Shown: piece by piece, positions 8,212 through 16,622 of the stretch
Position numbering within the stretch: the stretch's first letter is position 1
Layout: each line of letters starts with the position of its first letter
Assembly: GCA_964367905.1 (NCBI GenBank)
Contig: CAYIZP010000028.1
Coordinates: 1-42,251 of the forward strand
Length of the DNA stretch: 42,251 nucleotides
DNA from: CAUPWF01 sp964367905
Lineage (GTDB): Bacteria > Bacillota > Clostridia > Lachnospirales > Lachnospiraceae
Direction: 5' to 3'
Notes under the pieces: generated by a model
Database searches by the model: none
What the model was told of the DNA's origin: nothing
Seen by the model: the letters and a program-made list of their open reading frames with translations, nothing else
Translations under genes and position numbers: made by a program

Positions 8212-8372
8212 AACACTTCCTTCCTCATATATACAAGCAAATCAAATTGTATAAAGATTACTTACTTTTCACAGGTAAAATGATGCGTGGACAAATATTA
8301 CAATGCCCTTAGCGACAGTATAGCAAATAGAGGGGATGAATTCCATAAAAACTTGCAAATAAGGACGGTGTT

Positions 8373-8418
8373 TTAGACAAAATTAGACCTAAAAAATAGT
8401 GGGTTAATAAGATATACT
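8373..8418 (+). promoter_or_regulatory. rhaB promoter region with paired TTAGAC repeats
   Basis: TATACT at 8413-8418 is a good -10, but no matching -35 is present 17 bases upstream (AT-rich run), which suggests activator dependence. Two TTAGAC copies at 8373-8378 and 8383-8388 are exactly 10 bases apart, on the same face of the helix and next to the -35 position, as expected for AraC-family half sites. A further TTAGACAA occurs at 9887-9894, before rhaA. Binding by the divergent AraC protein is inference. Confidence 0.5.
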
Positions 8419-8443
8419 GTTGTAAAAGTAAAGGAGGATTGGT

Positions 8444-9847
8444 ATGTATAACTATTATCTAGCAGTTGATATAGGGGCATCAAGCGGTAGACATATACTA
8501 GGATGGATAGAAGATGGAAGAATCCAATTAGAGGAAATCTATCGTTTTGAGAATGGAATGATAAACAGAAATGGCAAGAAAGTCTGGGATCATGAGCAAC
8601 TATTTTCGCATATTAAGACAGGAATTGCAAAATGTAAAGAGATCGGAAAGATTCCAAAGAGCATGGGGATTGACACCTGGGGGGTGGATTTTGTTTTGCT
8701 TGATGAGAATGATGAAGTGCTTGGAGATATGGTTGGCTATCGCGATAAGAGAACTACTGGGATGGATCAGGAAGTTTATAAGATGGTTGACGAGGCAGAA
8801 CTATATCGTAGAACAGGAATTCAAAAGCAGATTTTTAATACCATTTACCAGTTGATGGCTGTAAAACAGCAGCAGCCAGAACATATGGAGGCAGCAAAAA
8901 CCATATTGTTTGTGCCAGATTATTTCCACTTCCTATTAACAGGGAAGAAATATAATGAATATACAGAGGCGACAACAGGTCAATTGATTAATCCGATTAC
9001 GAAAGATTGGGATATGAATCTAATCGAAAGATTGGGATATAACACAGAGATGTTCTGCGATATTGTCGTTCCAGGAACAAACATAGGGAATCTTAAGGCA
9101 GAATTAGTAGAGGAATTGGGATTTGATATGGAAGTTATCGTTCCTTGTACTCATGACACGGGGGCAGCAGTCCTTGCCGTACCAGCAATGGAAGAGGATT
9201 TTGTATACATTAGTTCTGGAACATGGTCGCTCCTTGGGATTGAGAGAGATGATGCAGATTGCAGTGAACTTAGCCGCAAGTTGAATTTTACCAATGAAGG
9301 CGGTTATGAGTATAAGACGAGATATTTGAAAAATATCATGGGCTTGTGGATGATTCAATCGGTTCGCCATAATTTTGACGACAAATACTCGTTTGCAGAA
9401 ATTTGTGAGCAAGCAGAGGCAGCAAAAGATTTTCCATCTAGGGTAGATGCCAATGATAGTTGTTTCTTGGCTCCTGACAATATGGTAGAAGAGATTCAGA
9501 GATATTGTAGAGATTCAAATCAGGAAGAACCGATAACCTTGGGTGAAATTGCAACCGTTGTGTATGCAAGTCTCGCAGAATGTTATAGAAATGCCATCAG
9601 GGAAATTGAGGAATCCACAAGGAAAAAGTATAAGCAAATCCACATCGTAGGTGGAGGTTCCAACGCCGCATATCTGAATAAATTAACGGCAGACATCACA
9701 GGGAAGGAAGTGCATGCAGGTCCAGGAGAGGCTACAGCAATTGGAAATATTATCGCACAGATGATAGCATATGGAGAATACAAGTCAAAAGCTGAGGCAA
9801 GACAAGCGGTACATCACTCGTTTGATATAAAAATCTATGAAAATTAG
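8444..9847 (+). CDS. rhaB: L-rhamnulokinase (RhaB)
   Basis: FGGY-family sugar kinase, 467 aa, close to the usual RhaB length. It phosphorylates L-rhamnulose to L-rhamnulose-1-phosphate with ATP in the cytoplasm. The N-terminal phosphate-binding segment AVDIGASSGR (residues 7-16) has the RhaB-type ASSGR. Mid-protein motifs include DTWGVDF near 78-84, PCTHDTGAAV (~233-242), SSGTWSLLG (~257-265) and the C-terminal adenine-loop region HIVGGGSNAAYLN (~400-412). The strong RBS AAAGGAGGA lies ten bases before the ATG. It is first in the rhaBAM run, 66 bases before rhaA. Assignment over fuculokinase or xylulokinase rests on ASSGR plus the adjacent isomerase and mutarotase. Confidence 0.94.
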   Translation: MYNYYLAVDIGASSGRHILGWIEDGRIQLEEIYRFENGMINRNGKKVWDHEQLFSHIKTGIAKCKEIGKIPKSMGIDTWGVDFVLLDENDEVLGDMVGYRDKRTTGMDQEVYKMVDEAELYRRTGIQKQIFNTIYQLMAVKQQQPEHMEAAKTILFVPDYFHFLLTGKKYNEYTEATTGQLINPITKDWDMNLIERLGYNTEMFCDIVVPGTNIGNLKAELVEELGFDMEVIVPCTHDTGAAVLAVPAMEEDFVYISSGTWSLLGIERDDADCSELSRKLNFTNEGGYEYKTRYLKNIMGLWMIQSVRHNFDDKYSFAEICEQAEAAKDFPSRVDANDSCFLAPDNMVEEIQRYCRDSNQEEPITLGEIATVVYASLAECYRNAIREIEESTRKKYKQIHIVGGGSNAAYLNKLTADITGKEVHAGPGEATAIGNIIAQMIAYGEYKSKAEARQAVHHSFDIKIYEN

Positions 9848-9870
9848 ATATAAAGTAACTAAAGTAGGTA

Positions 9871-9888
9871 AAGCAACTAAAGTTGCTT
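9871..9888 (+). repeat. Intercistronic palindrome between rhaB and rhaA
   Basis: AAGCAACT and AGTTGCTT form eight-base arms around two bases. The larger repeat AAAGnAACTAAAGT also occurs directly at 9852-9865 and 9870-9883 (18-base period). It may be a weak RNA hairpin protecting or separating messages, or a regulator site. No T-run follows, so it is not a terminator. Confidence 0.4.
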
Positions 9889-9913
9889 AGACAATTAAGA
9901 AAGTGAGAAAAAT

Positions 9914-11170
9914 ATGAAAACAAGAGAAAGATATGAATCAGCAAAAGAGATTTACAAAGGATTAGGTGTGGACACAGATAAGGCAATCGAGCAATTGGAA
10001 AAAGTTGCAATTTCTATGCACTGCTGGCAAGGTGATGATGTAACGGGATTCGACCATGACGGACCTCTAACAGGCGGAATCCAAACAACAGGAAACTATC
10101 CAGGAAAAGCGAGAACTCCAGAAGAATTGATGGCAGATATGGACAAGGCGCTTAGTTTAATACCAGGAACACACAAGATCAATCTACATGCATGCTATGC
10201 GATTTTCGAAGAAGGAGAATTCGTTGATCGTGACAAATTAGAGCCAAAGCATTTTGCAAAGTGGGTGGAGTATGCAAAGGCAAGAGGAATGGGGATTGAC
10301 TTTAACCCAACCATCTTCGCACATCCGATGATGAAGGATAATTTGACATTGTCAAGCCCGGACAAAGATATCCGTGAGTTCTGGATTAAACATACACAAG
10401 CATGTATCCGTATCTCAGAGTATTTTGCAGAAGAATTAGGGCAACCTTGTTTGATGAATATTTGGATTCCAGATGGATTCAAAGACATTCCAGCAGATCG
10501 TATGGCACCTAGAAGAAGATTCAAGGAATCTTTAGATGCAATTTTGTCTATGGATTATGACAAGGAAAAATGTATCGTTTGCCTAGAGTCTAAGGTGTTT
10601 GGTATTGGAGTAGAGTCTTATACAGTAGGGTCTTCAGAATTCACAATTAATTACGCTGCAAATAACGGAATCTTAAGCTTGATGGATAATGGACATTATC
10701 ATCCAACAGAAGTAGTATCGGATAAGATTTCATCTATGTTATTGTTTAACGATAAAATTGCATTACATGTAACAAGACCAGTTCGTTGGGACAGTGACCA
10801 TGTGTTATTACTAGATGACGAGACAAAGGAGATTGCAAAAGAAATCATAAGAAACGATGCACTAGATCGTGTATTATTCGGGCTTGACTATTTTGATGCA
10901 AGCATCAACCGTATTTCCGCTTGGACAGTTGGAATGAGAAATATGCAAAAGGCATTATTATTTGCACTAGTGTCTCCAAATGCAAAATTAGCACAACTCC
11001 AAGAAGAAGGAAAATATACCGAACTAATGATGCTACAAGAAGAAGTAAAGACATATCCACTCGGAGATGTGTGGGATTACTTCTGCGAGAAGAACAATGT
11101 ACCAGTAAAAGCAGAGTGGTTCAAGGAAGTAGAAGCATACGAGGTAGAGGTATTATCAAAGAGAAACTAA
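9914..11170 (+). CDS. rhaA: L-rhamnose isomerase (RhaA)
   Basis: Metal-dependent TIM-barrel isomerase, 418 aa, standard RhaA length. It interconverts L-rhamnose and L-rhamnulose, the first intracellular catabolic step. The E. coli metal ligands (Glu234, Asp267, His294, Asp302, Asp304) all reappear here nine residues earlier: Glu225 in LESKVFG, Asp258 in MDNGHYHP, His285 in HVTRPVRWDSDH, and Asp293 and Asp295. The conserved start HCWQGDDV (36-43) is intact. It lies between rhaB and rhaM on one strand with short gaps, so it is co-transcribed. The RBS is moderate (AAGAAAGTGAG). Confidence 0.96.
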   Translation: MKTRERYESAKEIYKGLGVDTDKAIEQLEKVAISMHCWQGDDVTGFDHDGPLTGGIQTTGNYPGKARTPEELMADMDKALSLIPGTHKINLHACYAIFEEGEFVDRDKLEPKHFAKWVEYAKARGMGIDFNPTIFAHPMMKDNLTLSSPDKDIREFWIKHTQACIRISEYFAEELGQPCLMNIWIPDGFKDIPADRMAPRRRFKESLDAILSMDYDKEKCIVCLESKVFGIGVESYTVGSSEFTINYAANNGILSLMDNGHYHPTEVVSDKISSMLLFNDKIALHVTRPVRWDSDHVLLLDDETKEIAKEIIRNDALDRVLFGLDYFDASINRISAWTVGMRNMQKALLFALVSPNAKLAQLQEEGKYTELMMLQEEVKTYPLGDVWDYFCEKNNVPVKAEWFKEVEAYEVEVLSKRN

Positions 11171-11192
11171 ATAAGAGAGGGTTATTAAAGCG

Positions 11193-11504
11193 ATGATTAA
11201 AGGATTTAAAATGAAACTTTACCCAGGGATGGAGGCAGAGTACACGAAACGCCATAATGAACTATGGCCCCAGATGCAAGATATGATACATGAATACGGT
11301 GGAAAAAACTATACCATATTCTTAGACCGCGAGACGGATATTTTGTTTGGATGTATTGAGATAGAAGACCAAGAAAAATGGAGCAAAACTGCAGAAACAG
11401 AGATTTGTAAAAAATGGTGGGCATTTATGGCAGACATCATGGAAACCAATGAGGACAACAGTCCTGTAGCGGTGGATTTGATTAACGTATTCCACTTGGA
11501 TTAA
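11193..11504 (+). CDS. rhaM: L-rhamnose mutarotase (RhaM)
   Basis: Small dimeric alpha/beta-barrel mutarotase, 103 aa (E. coli RhaM has 104). It interconverts the alpha and beta anomers of L-rhamnose so that the isomerase gets its preferred form. The catalytic His21 lies in YTKRHNELWPQM, matching His22 of E. coli RhaM. The conserved WWAFMADIMETN (~78-89) is also present. It starts 22 bases after the rhaA stop and is last of the rhaBAM group. A stem-loop (11505-11550) begins immediately after its stop. Confidence 0.93.
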   Translation: MIKGFKMKLYPGMEAEYTKRHNELWPQMQDMIHEYGGKNYTIFLDRETDILFGCIEIEDQEKWSKTAETEICKKWWAFMADIMETNEDNSPVAVDLINVFHLD

Positions 11505-11550
11505 GGGGACAGGGGCAGGATGAGCTATGGCTCAGATCTCCCCTGTCCTC
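11505..11550. terminator. Hairpin between convergent rhaM and histidine kinase genes
   Basis: An 11-bp stem pairs 11505-11515 (GGGGACAGGGG) with 11540-11550 (CCCCTGTCCTC, one G-U). An inner hairpin TGAGC-tatg-GCTCA occupies 11521-11534. The right arm overlaps the last codons of the histidine kinase gene, so it could stop transcription in both directions. There is no strong T-run on either side, which lowers confidence in intrinsic termination. Confidence 0.5.
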
Positions 11551-13370
11551 ATTGGTGTTTGCGCTGGTATTCGGATTTCTACGTCGGTGCCCTCACCGAG
11601 GGTGCTAGAATAGGAGAGTCCATATTCAATTCCATACAGAACCTGAAGTCGTTGGTGAGTATTGTAAATGGCAATGTTCGAACCATTCCCTTTTGGGCTA
11701 GCATGTGTGGTACCAGAAAGTAACAGTGCCAATTTTTCAGGCGGAATTCCTGCTCCGTCATCGGAGATCAAGATGACGATGGAGTCGTCTTCTAACCAAC
11801 CGCTTATTACAATGGTTCCAGATTTCGCCTCCGTCTCCATAATCCCATGTAGAATCGCATTTTCCGCTACAGGTTGAAAGGATAGTTTTGGAATATTATA
11901 GTCTAATAAAGAGTCGGGAATGTCTACAATAAAGTCAATCTGGTTTTCGAATCGCATATTCTGAAGTTCTATATAGATGGTAACATGCTCTAATTCTTCG
12001 GCAATGGTATTGATGGAGTTTTTTTTGCTCAAGGTCAACTTGTAGAATCTTGATAGGTTTTGTATCGCAGCACTTACCTCTTCTGTTCGTCCCTCTTGAG
12101 ACAGCCAGTTAATCATATCCATTGTGTTATATAGAAAATGAGGGTTAATCTGAGCCTGAAGTGAATTAAACTCCGCAACTCTTAAATCCTCAGACGCTTT
12201 GGCCTGATCGGTAATTAGTTGATTGATGACGCGGGTCATATAGTTATATGTATCAATCAGTTCACCAACCTCATCCATGGTATCGGATGCATCGAGGGCT
12301 ACAGGCGGTCCAAGTCTTGCCAGGCCCATTTGATCGATGACACTGGAAAGTCGTGTGGTAATGGAGCGAGATAGTTGATGTGCAATGAGAAAAGATAGCA
12401 ACACAAAAACCAAAAACACAAGGACAAATGTCATGATAATCGTCTGGCTCTGTTCCAATAATGGACCAGATGGCATGGCAACAACCATATACCAATCAGT
12501 ATGAGCAATGCTGTAAAACACGGCATACACATCCTCGCCCAAAATTTGTTTGGTGATAAAGTTGTTGGAGGTCATAAAGTTATTCTGAACGGTTTCGTAA
12601 TTAAAATAATAAGTGCTCGATAGTGCGGTATTTGATGTGGCCACGATACTATCACGGCTATTTATGATATAGGCAACATTCGTATCAGAAGTCAAGTTGT
12701 TTTCTAGCAGATATTCCAGTGTATCTGAATCAAAGTAAATCGCTAGAAAAGTAGGGGTGGAACTACTGAGGAGATTAGAGCTACTCTTTATAATATAGGC
12801 GATGTCTCCATAATTTTTTGCTTCATCAGGACTTAAGTAAAAGGTTGGGCAGAATAAATCTCGAGTTTGTGGAGAACCCTGGAAAATACCGTGCCAATAG
12901 GATCCTTGTGCTTCGCCATAAGGGGTCAATACGTCATTCAATGGGGAGAGTGACACTCCTCGTGCAGTGGATAAGTCCGTATATATTTTTACATTGGTAA
13001 CAGCATCCATCTCCAGTATGGATTGGATGGTATCCTGTAGATTCGATGCATGAGTTGAGGGAATCAAACGATTCAATTCATCTGTGGTTTCTAGAGAAAG
13101 TAGATTTTTGTAAAAATCAGAGTCTAGGATGTCCATTGATGTTTCATAGACGTCGTCGGTAAAGTCCACTAGTAGAGGGCCAGTCTCGGAGGCAGCACTT
13201 TGCTCAGAACGAATGGTATCAGCAATAATCATGTCATTTAACTCCACGAAAAAGAACACACCAATGAAAAGGAGTGGTATGGAGATTAGAAGTACTTGAG
13301 AAATTGTGAATTTGGTATGAATCCGTAGATTCATATACCAGGATTTAATCCGATTGAATAATGTTACCAT
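11532..13370 (-). CDS. Sensor histidine kinase, YesM type
   Basis: 612-aa membrane sensor. TM1 lies at ~23-43, a large extracellular Cache-like sensor at ~44-305, TM2 at ~308-331 and HAMP at ~332-385. The His-kinase domain carries the phosphorylated His411 in QINPHFLYNTMD, the YesM-type signature. The ATPase has the N-box QPVAENAILHG (499-509), G1 DDGAGI (537-542) and a second glycine box KGNGSNIAIYN (~560-570). It is co-transcribed with the response regulator, which it overlaps by seven bases (ATGGTAA). It lies beside the CUT2 sugar transporter and probably senses an extracellular sugar or the sugar-loaded binding protein. Confidence 0.92.
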   Translation of the reverse strand: MVTLFNRIKSWYMNLRIHTKFTISQVLLISIPLLFIGVFFFVELNDMIIADTIRSEQSAASETGPLLVDFTDDVYETSMDILDSDFYKNLLSLETTDELNRLIPSTHASNLQDTIQSILEMDAVTNVKIYTDLSTARGVSLSPLNDVLTPYGEAQGSYWHGIFQGSPQTRDLFCPTFYLSPDEAKNYGDIAYIIKSSSNLLSSSTPTFLAIYFDSDTLEYLLENNLTSDTNVAYIINSRDSIVATSNTALSSTYYFNYETVQNNFMTSNNFITKQILGEDVYAVFYSIAHTDWYMVVAMPSGPLLEQSQTIIMTFVLVFLVFVLLSFLIAHQLSRSITTRLSSVIDQMGLARLGPPVALDASDTMDEVGELIDTYNYMTRVINQLITDQAKASEDLRVAEFNSLQAQINPHFLYNTMDMINWLSQEGRTEEVSAAIQNLSRFYKLTLSKKNSINTIAEELEHVTIYIELQNMRFENQIDFIVDIPDSLLDYNIPKLSFQPVAENAILHGIMETEAKSGTIVISGWLEDDSIVILISDDGAGIPPEKLALLLSGTTHASPKGNGSNIAIYNTHQRLQVLYGIEYGLSYSSTLGEGTDVEIRIPAQTPMRTGEI

Positions 13371-14935
13371 CTCTCTGTTTTCTCCCTATACTGTGAAGGT
13401 GATAGTCCTGAATATTTCTTAAATGTCTTTCCAAAATAATTTCCATTGCTATAACCAACTTGGTCCGAAATGTCGGAAATATGAATACGGACATCTTCTA
13501 ATAATTGTTTTGCTCGCTCCATTCTGTATTCTGTCAAATATTGATTCAAAGTCTGTCCTGTTTGCGATTTGAAATAAGTGCACATATAAGAAACAGATAG
13601 ATTGGCATGTTCACTGATTTCCTTGATGGACAATAGCTCATTGTGATAATTTTGAGCAATGTAATTTTTAATAAGAAATATAGTGGCATCCTCGGGAGTG
13701 TGATTCGACAACGCTTCAAAATACTCCTCTGTCTCGCTCAACAGCAAGTTGTGGAGTTTTTCAAAGGAGAAGCAAGAATCTAGTTGTTCCATAATGGAGT
13801 GGTTGGCTAGAGCAAATGGAGCGCTTTCGTTTAATTTCTGTTTTGTTCGAGCATCATGAAGCGAGGTGAGAAGACGATAATATAAGTCTTTCACCTGTGG
13901 TTTTAATACGAGAGTGTTGCAATCATAGTAGCTCTTGATCTGCTCCAAGAATTGATGACAGCCCTCCAGATTTTGTGCAGTCAGATTATTCGTGAAATCT
14001 GCTGTGGAAATTGTGAAAGCAGATTTCTTGACTTGTGCATCGGATGCCGATTGAATGACATCTTCATGAATTAGCGTGTTATTCGGAAAAAAGAAACCTT
14101 GCTGTAGCATAATAACACAATTCGAATAACTTTCATATGCAGAGCCTAGCCCCTTGCTCGACTGGCTATAAGAGATGGAAAAACTACAAAAAGCAGAGAA
14201 TAATTTACTCAGATAGCGTCCGAGTTCATATTGAATGGTTTGCCCCAGTGGACTTTGGTTTATCACAAAGAAAACATGGTGATAAGAGTGCAGGGAAGTA
14301 TATAAGTATTTTAGATTATAATGTGTCAGCAATGTTTCGAAGTTTACTCGCACATGGTCTAATTGGTGTGGTAAAATATCGTCCCCATCGACCCGAAGTA
14401 AATAGGTAGTGAAGCTTGCCGTGGCTGGAATGGGAAAATTCAATCTGCCTATTAGTTCTTGAATGGCTTCCTCTTCACCGGAATGAGGTTTGGTGAACAA
14501 AAGCGCTAACTTTGTGGAGACTTCACTAGAATAGCGTGTAGCGGTTTCCACAGCGAGAGCCTTTGCAGAAACACGTTCCTTGGCTTCTAAGATGGCTTCA
14601 CGAATTTCGTTTGGATTTAACGGTTTTTCAATGTAGCTAATCGCTTTTAATTTGATTGCAGCCTTTAGATATTCCTTGTCAGAATATCCGCTCATAAAGA
14701 TAATACTTGTGTTTGGTAGTAGCTCTTCGATTTTCTCGGCTAACTCAATTCCAGTCATTCGTGGCATCCGAATGTCACAGAGAATGATATCAGGTTGTTC
14801 TTTTTTTGCGATGGTCAGAGCGTTCATTCCATCGTCAGCCTGCAGCACTTCATCAATATTGAGTGCAGCCCAATCAATAGAAGAGATAATACCTTTTCTC
14901 GTGAGCATTTCATCATCTACAATCAACAGTTTCAT
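13364..14935 (-). CDS. AraC-type response regulator, YesN type
   Basis: 523 aa. The receiver domain (1-120) has acidic Asp7 and Asp8, the phosphoacceptor Asp54 (ILCDIRMPRMTG) and the conserved Lys in YIEKPL near 104. A long middle region of unclear fold (~150-400) is followed by a C-terminal AraC DNA-binding domain (~420-523) ending with VGYSNGNYFGKTFKKYSGLSPSQYR. RBS GGAGGTAAACG precedes the ATG. It is divergent from the CUT2 transporter operon. Two perfect 13-base repeats in the shared 181-bp intergenic region (14981-15027) are likely binding sites. The expected role is to activate the transporter once its kinase signals. Confidence 0.92.
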   Translation of the reverse strand: MKLLIVDDEMLTRKGIISSIDWAALNIDEVLQADDGMNALTIAKKEQPDIILCDIRMPRMTGIELAEKIEELLPNTSIIFMSGYSDKEYLKAAIKLKAISYIEKPLNPNEIREAILEAKERVSAKALAVETATRYSSEVSTKLALLFTKPHSGEEEAIQELIGRLNFPIPATASFTTYLLRVDGDDILPHQLDHVRVNFETLLTHYNLKYLYTSLHSYHHVFFVINQSPLGQTIQYELGRYLSKLFSAFCSFSISYSQSSKGLGSAYESYSNCVIMLQQGFFFPNNTLIHEDVIQSASDAQVKKSAFTISTADFTNNLTAQNLEGCHQFLEQIKSYYDCNTLVLKPQVKDLYYRLLTSLHDARTKQKLNESAPFALANHSIMEQLDSCFSFEKLHNLLLSETEEYFEALSNHTPEDATIFLIKNYIAQNYHNELLSIKEISEHANLSVSYMCTYFKSQTGQTLNQYLTEYRMERAKQLLEDVRIHISDISDQVGYSNGNYFGKTFKKYSGLSPSQYREKTERW

Positions 14936-14980
14936 CGTTTACCTCCATGGGGGATTAATATTGTATCTTATTTTACAAAA

Positions 14981-15027
14981 TGTGAAATTGAAATGCAATA
15001 TTTATATGAAGATTTGTGAAATTGAAA
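14981..15027. repeat. Direct repeat, likely YesN-type operator
   Basis: TGTGAAATTGAAA occurs perfectly at 14981-14993 and 15015-15027, 34 bases start to start (about three helical turns). It lies between the divergent response regulator and the sugar transporter operon. A poorer relative (AATCGAAATATTG) follows near 15042-15054. The transporter promoter downstream has only weak elements (TAAAAT at 15083-15088), consistent with activation. Which protein binds is inference. Confidence 0.6.
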
Positions 15028-15116
15028 AAAATATTACCCTTAATCGAAATATTGTCCTATATAAAACTCAAAAAATCTTTGTTAAAATCAAGGCATAAGA
15101 AAGGGAGGGAAACAAA

Positions 15117-16607
15117 ATGTCAGATTATATTTTGGAATTAAAAGGTATAACTAAGATATTTCCCGGAGTTAAGGCTTTAAATAATGTGAAGTTCCAATTG
15201 AAAAAGGGAGAAGTTCACGCACTCATGGGTGAGAATGGTGCGGGGAAATCTACATTCATTAAAGTAATTACCGGTGTGCATAAAGCCGAAGAAGGCGATA
15301 TGTTTTTGGAAGGTGAGAAGGTAAATTTCAAGGGCACAAGAGATGCTCAGGCAGCAGGAATAGCGGCGGTGTATCAACATCCGACTTCTTATCCACATCT
15401 TACAGTAGCGGAAAACATCTTCATGGGTCATGAAACCATCAAAAATGGAATGATTCAGTGGAAAGAGATGAACCGAAAGGCAGATGACCTGTTAAAGAAG
15501 TTAAATTCAGATTTTAAATCAACCGCAGAGATGGGAACATTAAGTGTAGCACAACAACAGATGGTAGAGATTGCAAAAGCATTATCTACAAATGCAAAGA
15601 TTATTATCTTAGACGAGCCGACAGCAGCGTTGACAAAGAGCGAGTCTGAGGAATTGTACAAAATTGTAGATTCGCTAAGGGAAAATGGTGTATCAATCAT
15701 CTTTATATCACACAGATTTGAAGACATGTATAGACTAGCAACCAGAGTTACCGTGTTACGAGATTCGCAATATATTAATACATATGATGTAGACGAAATC
15801 TCTAATGCAGACCTCATTAAGGCGATGGTAGGTAGAGAAATCGCGGATTTATTCCCAAAACCAGAAGTTAAGATAGGAGCAGAGCTTCTAAGAGTTGAGA
15901 ACTTCAGCAAGATGGGATTCTATAAAAATATCTCTTTTGACGTAAAAGCAGGAGAAATCGTGGGAATTACAGGGCTTGTAGGAGCAGGACGTACCGAAGT
16001 AGTACAGAGTGTTTGTGGAATTACACGACCAGACAGTGGAAAATTGTATCTCGAAGGAAAACCGATTGTGGTGAAGAAACCTGTGGATGCAATGAAAAAG
16101 GGAATTATCCTTCTGCCAGAAGATCGACAGAAGGAAGGCTTGATTATGAGTTGGGGACTTGGGAGAAATGTAACCCTTCCGACCATGGGCAAGTATGCGA
16201 AAGCTGGATTCAACGACGAGAAGAAGGAACGCGATATTTCGAAGACGTTATTGGAAAAAGTGGATACGAAGGCAGTAACCATTTTCGATGCAGCCAATAC
16301 TTTATCAGGTGGAAATCAGCAAAAAGTAGTAGTGGCGAAAGCACTGAGCCAAGATATGAAAGTGGTAATTATGGATGAGCCGACCAAAGGGGTAGACGTT
16401 GGTGCAAAAGCAGAAATCTATCAGATTATGGGAGAGCTTGCAAGTGAGGGCTATGGAATCATACTGATTTCATCCGAGATGCCAGAGATCCTCGGAATGA
16501 GTGATAGAATTCTGGTGATGTGTAACGGTAAGATGACAGGTGAGTTGAATAGACAGGAAGCAACACAAGAAGGCATCTTAGAATTAGCTATGGAGAAATC
16601 AAAATAA
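15117..16607 (+). CDS. CUT2 sugar ABC transporter, double ATPase (RhaT-like)
   Basis: 496 aa with two tandem nucleotide-binding domains, the RbsA/MglA/RhaT architecture. Domain 1 has an intact Walker A GENGAGKST (38-46), the noncanonical signature LSVAQQQ typical of the family, and Walker B IIILDEPTAA. Domain 2 has the usual degenerate Walker A GLVGAGRTE, with signature LSGGNQQKV and Walker B VVIMDEPTKG. It energises uptake of a monosaccharide through the two following permeases. Placement in the rhamnose locus makes L-rhamnose the best guess, but the family also carries ribose, xylose, galactose and AI-2. RBS AAGGGAGGG. Sixteen bases separate its stop from the next gene. Confidence 0.9.
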   Translation: MSDYILELKGITKIFPGVKALNNVKFQLKKGEVHALMGENGAGKSTFIKVITGVHKAEEGDMFLEGEKVNFKGTRDAQAAGIAAVYQHPTSYPHLTVAENIFMGHETIKNGMIQWKEMNRKADDLLKKLNSDFKSTAEMGTLSVAQQQMVEIAKALSTNAKIIILDEPTAALTKSESEELYKIVDSLRENGVSIIFISHRFEDMYRLATRVTVLRDSQYINTYDVDEISNADLIKAMVGREIADLFPKPEVKIGAELLRVENFSKMGFYKNISFDVKAGEIVGITGLVGAGRTEVVQSVCGITRPDSGKLYLEGKPIVVKKPVDAMKKGIILLPEDRQKEGLIMSWGLGRNVTLPTMGKYAKAGFNDEKKERDISKTLLEKVDTKAVTIFDAANTLSGGNQQKVVVAKALSQDMKVVIMDEPTKGVDVGAKAEIYQIMGELASEGYGIILISSEMPEILGMSDRILVMCNGKMTGELNRQEATQEGILELAMEKSK

Positions 16608-16622
16608 GGAGGAAGTGGGAAA

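Noticed and set aside
11505..11550. Reading the rhaM/kinase hairpin as a riboswitch or attachment site.
   Set aside because: It is a simple inverted repeat between convergent genes with no aptamer-like conserved core and no flanking mobile genes.
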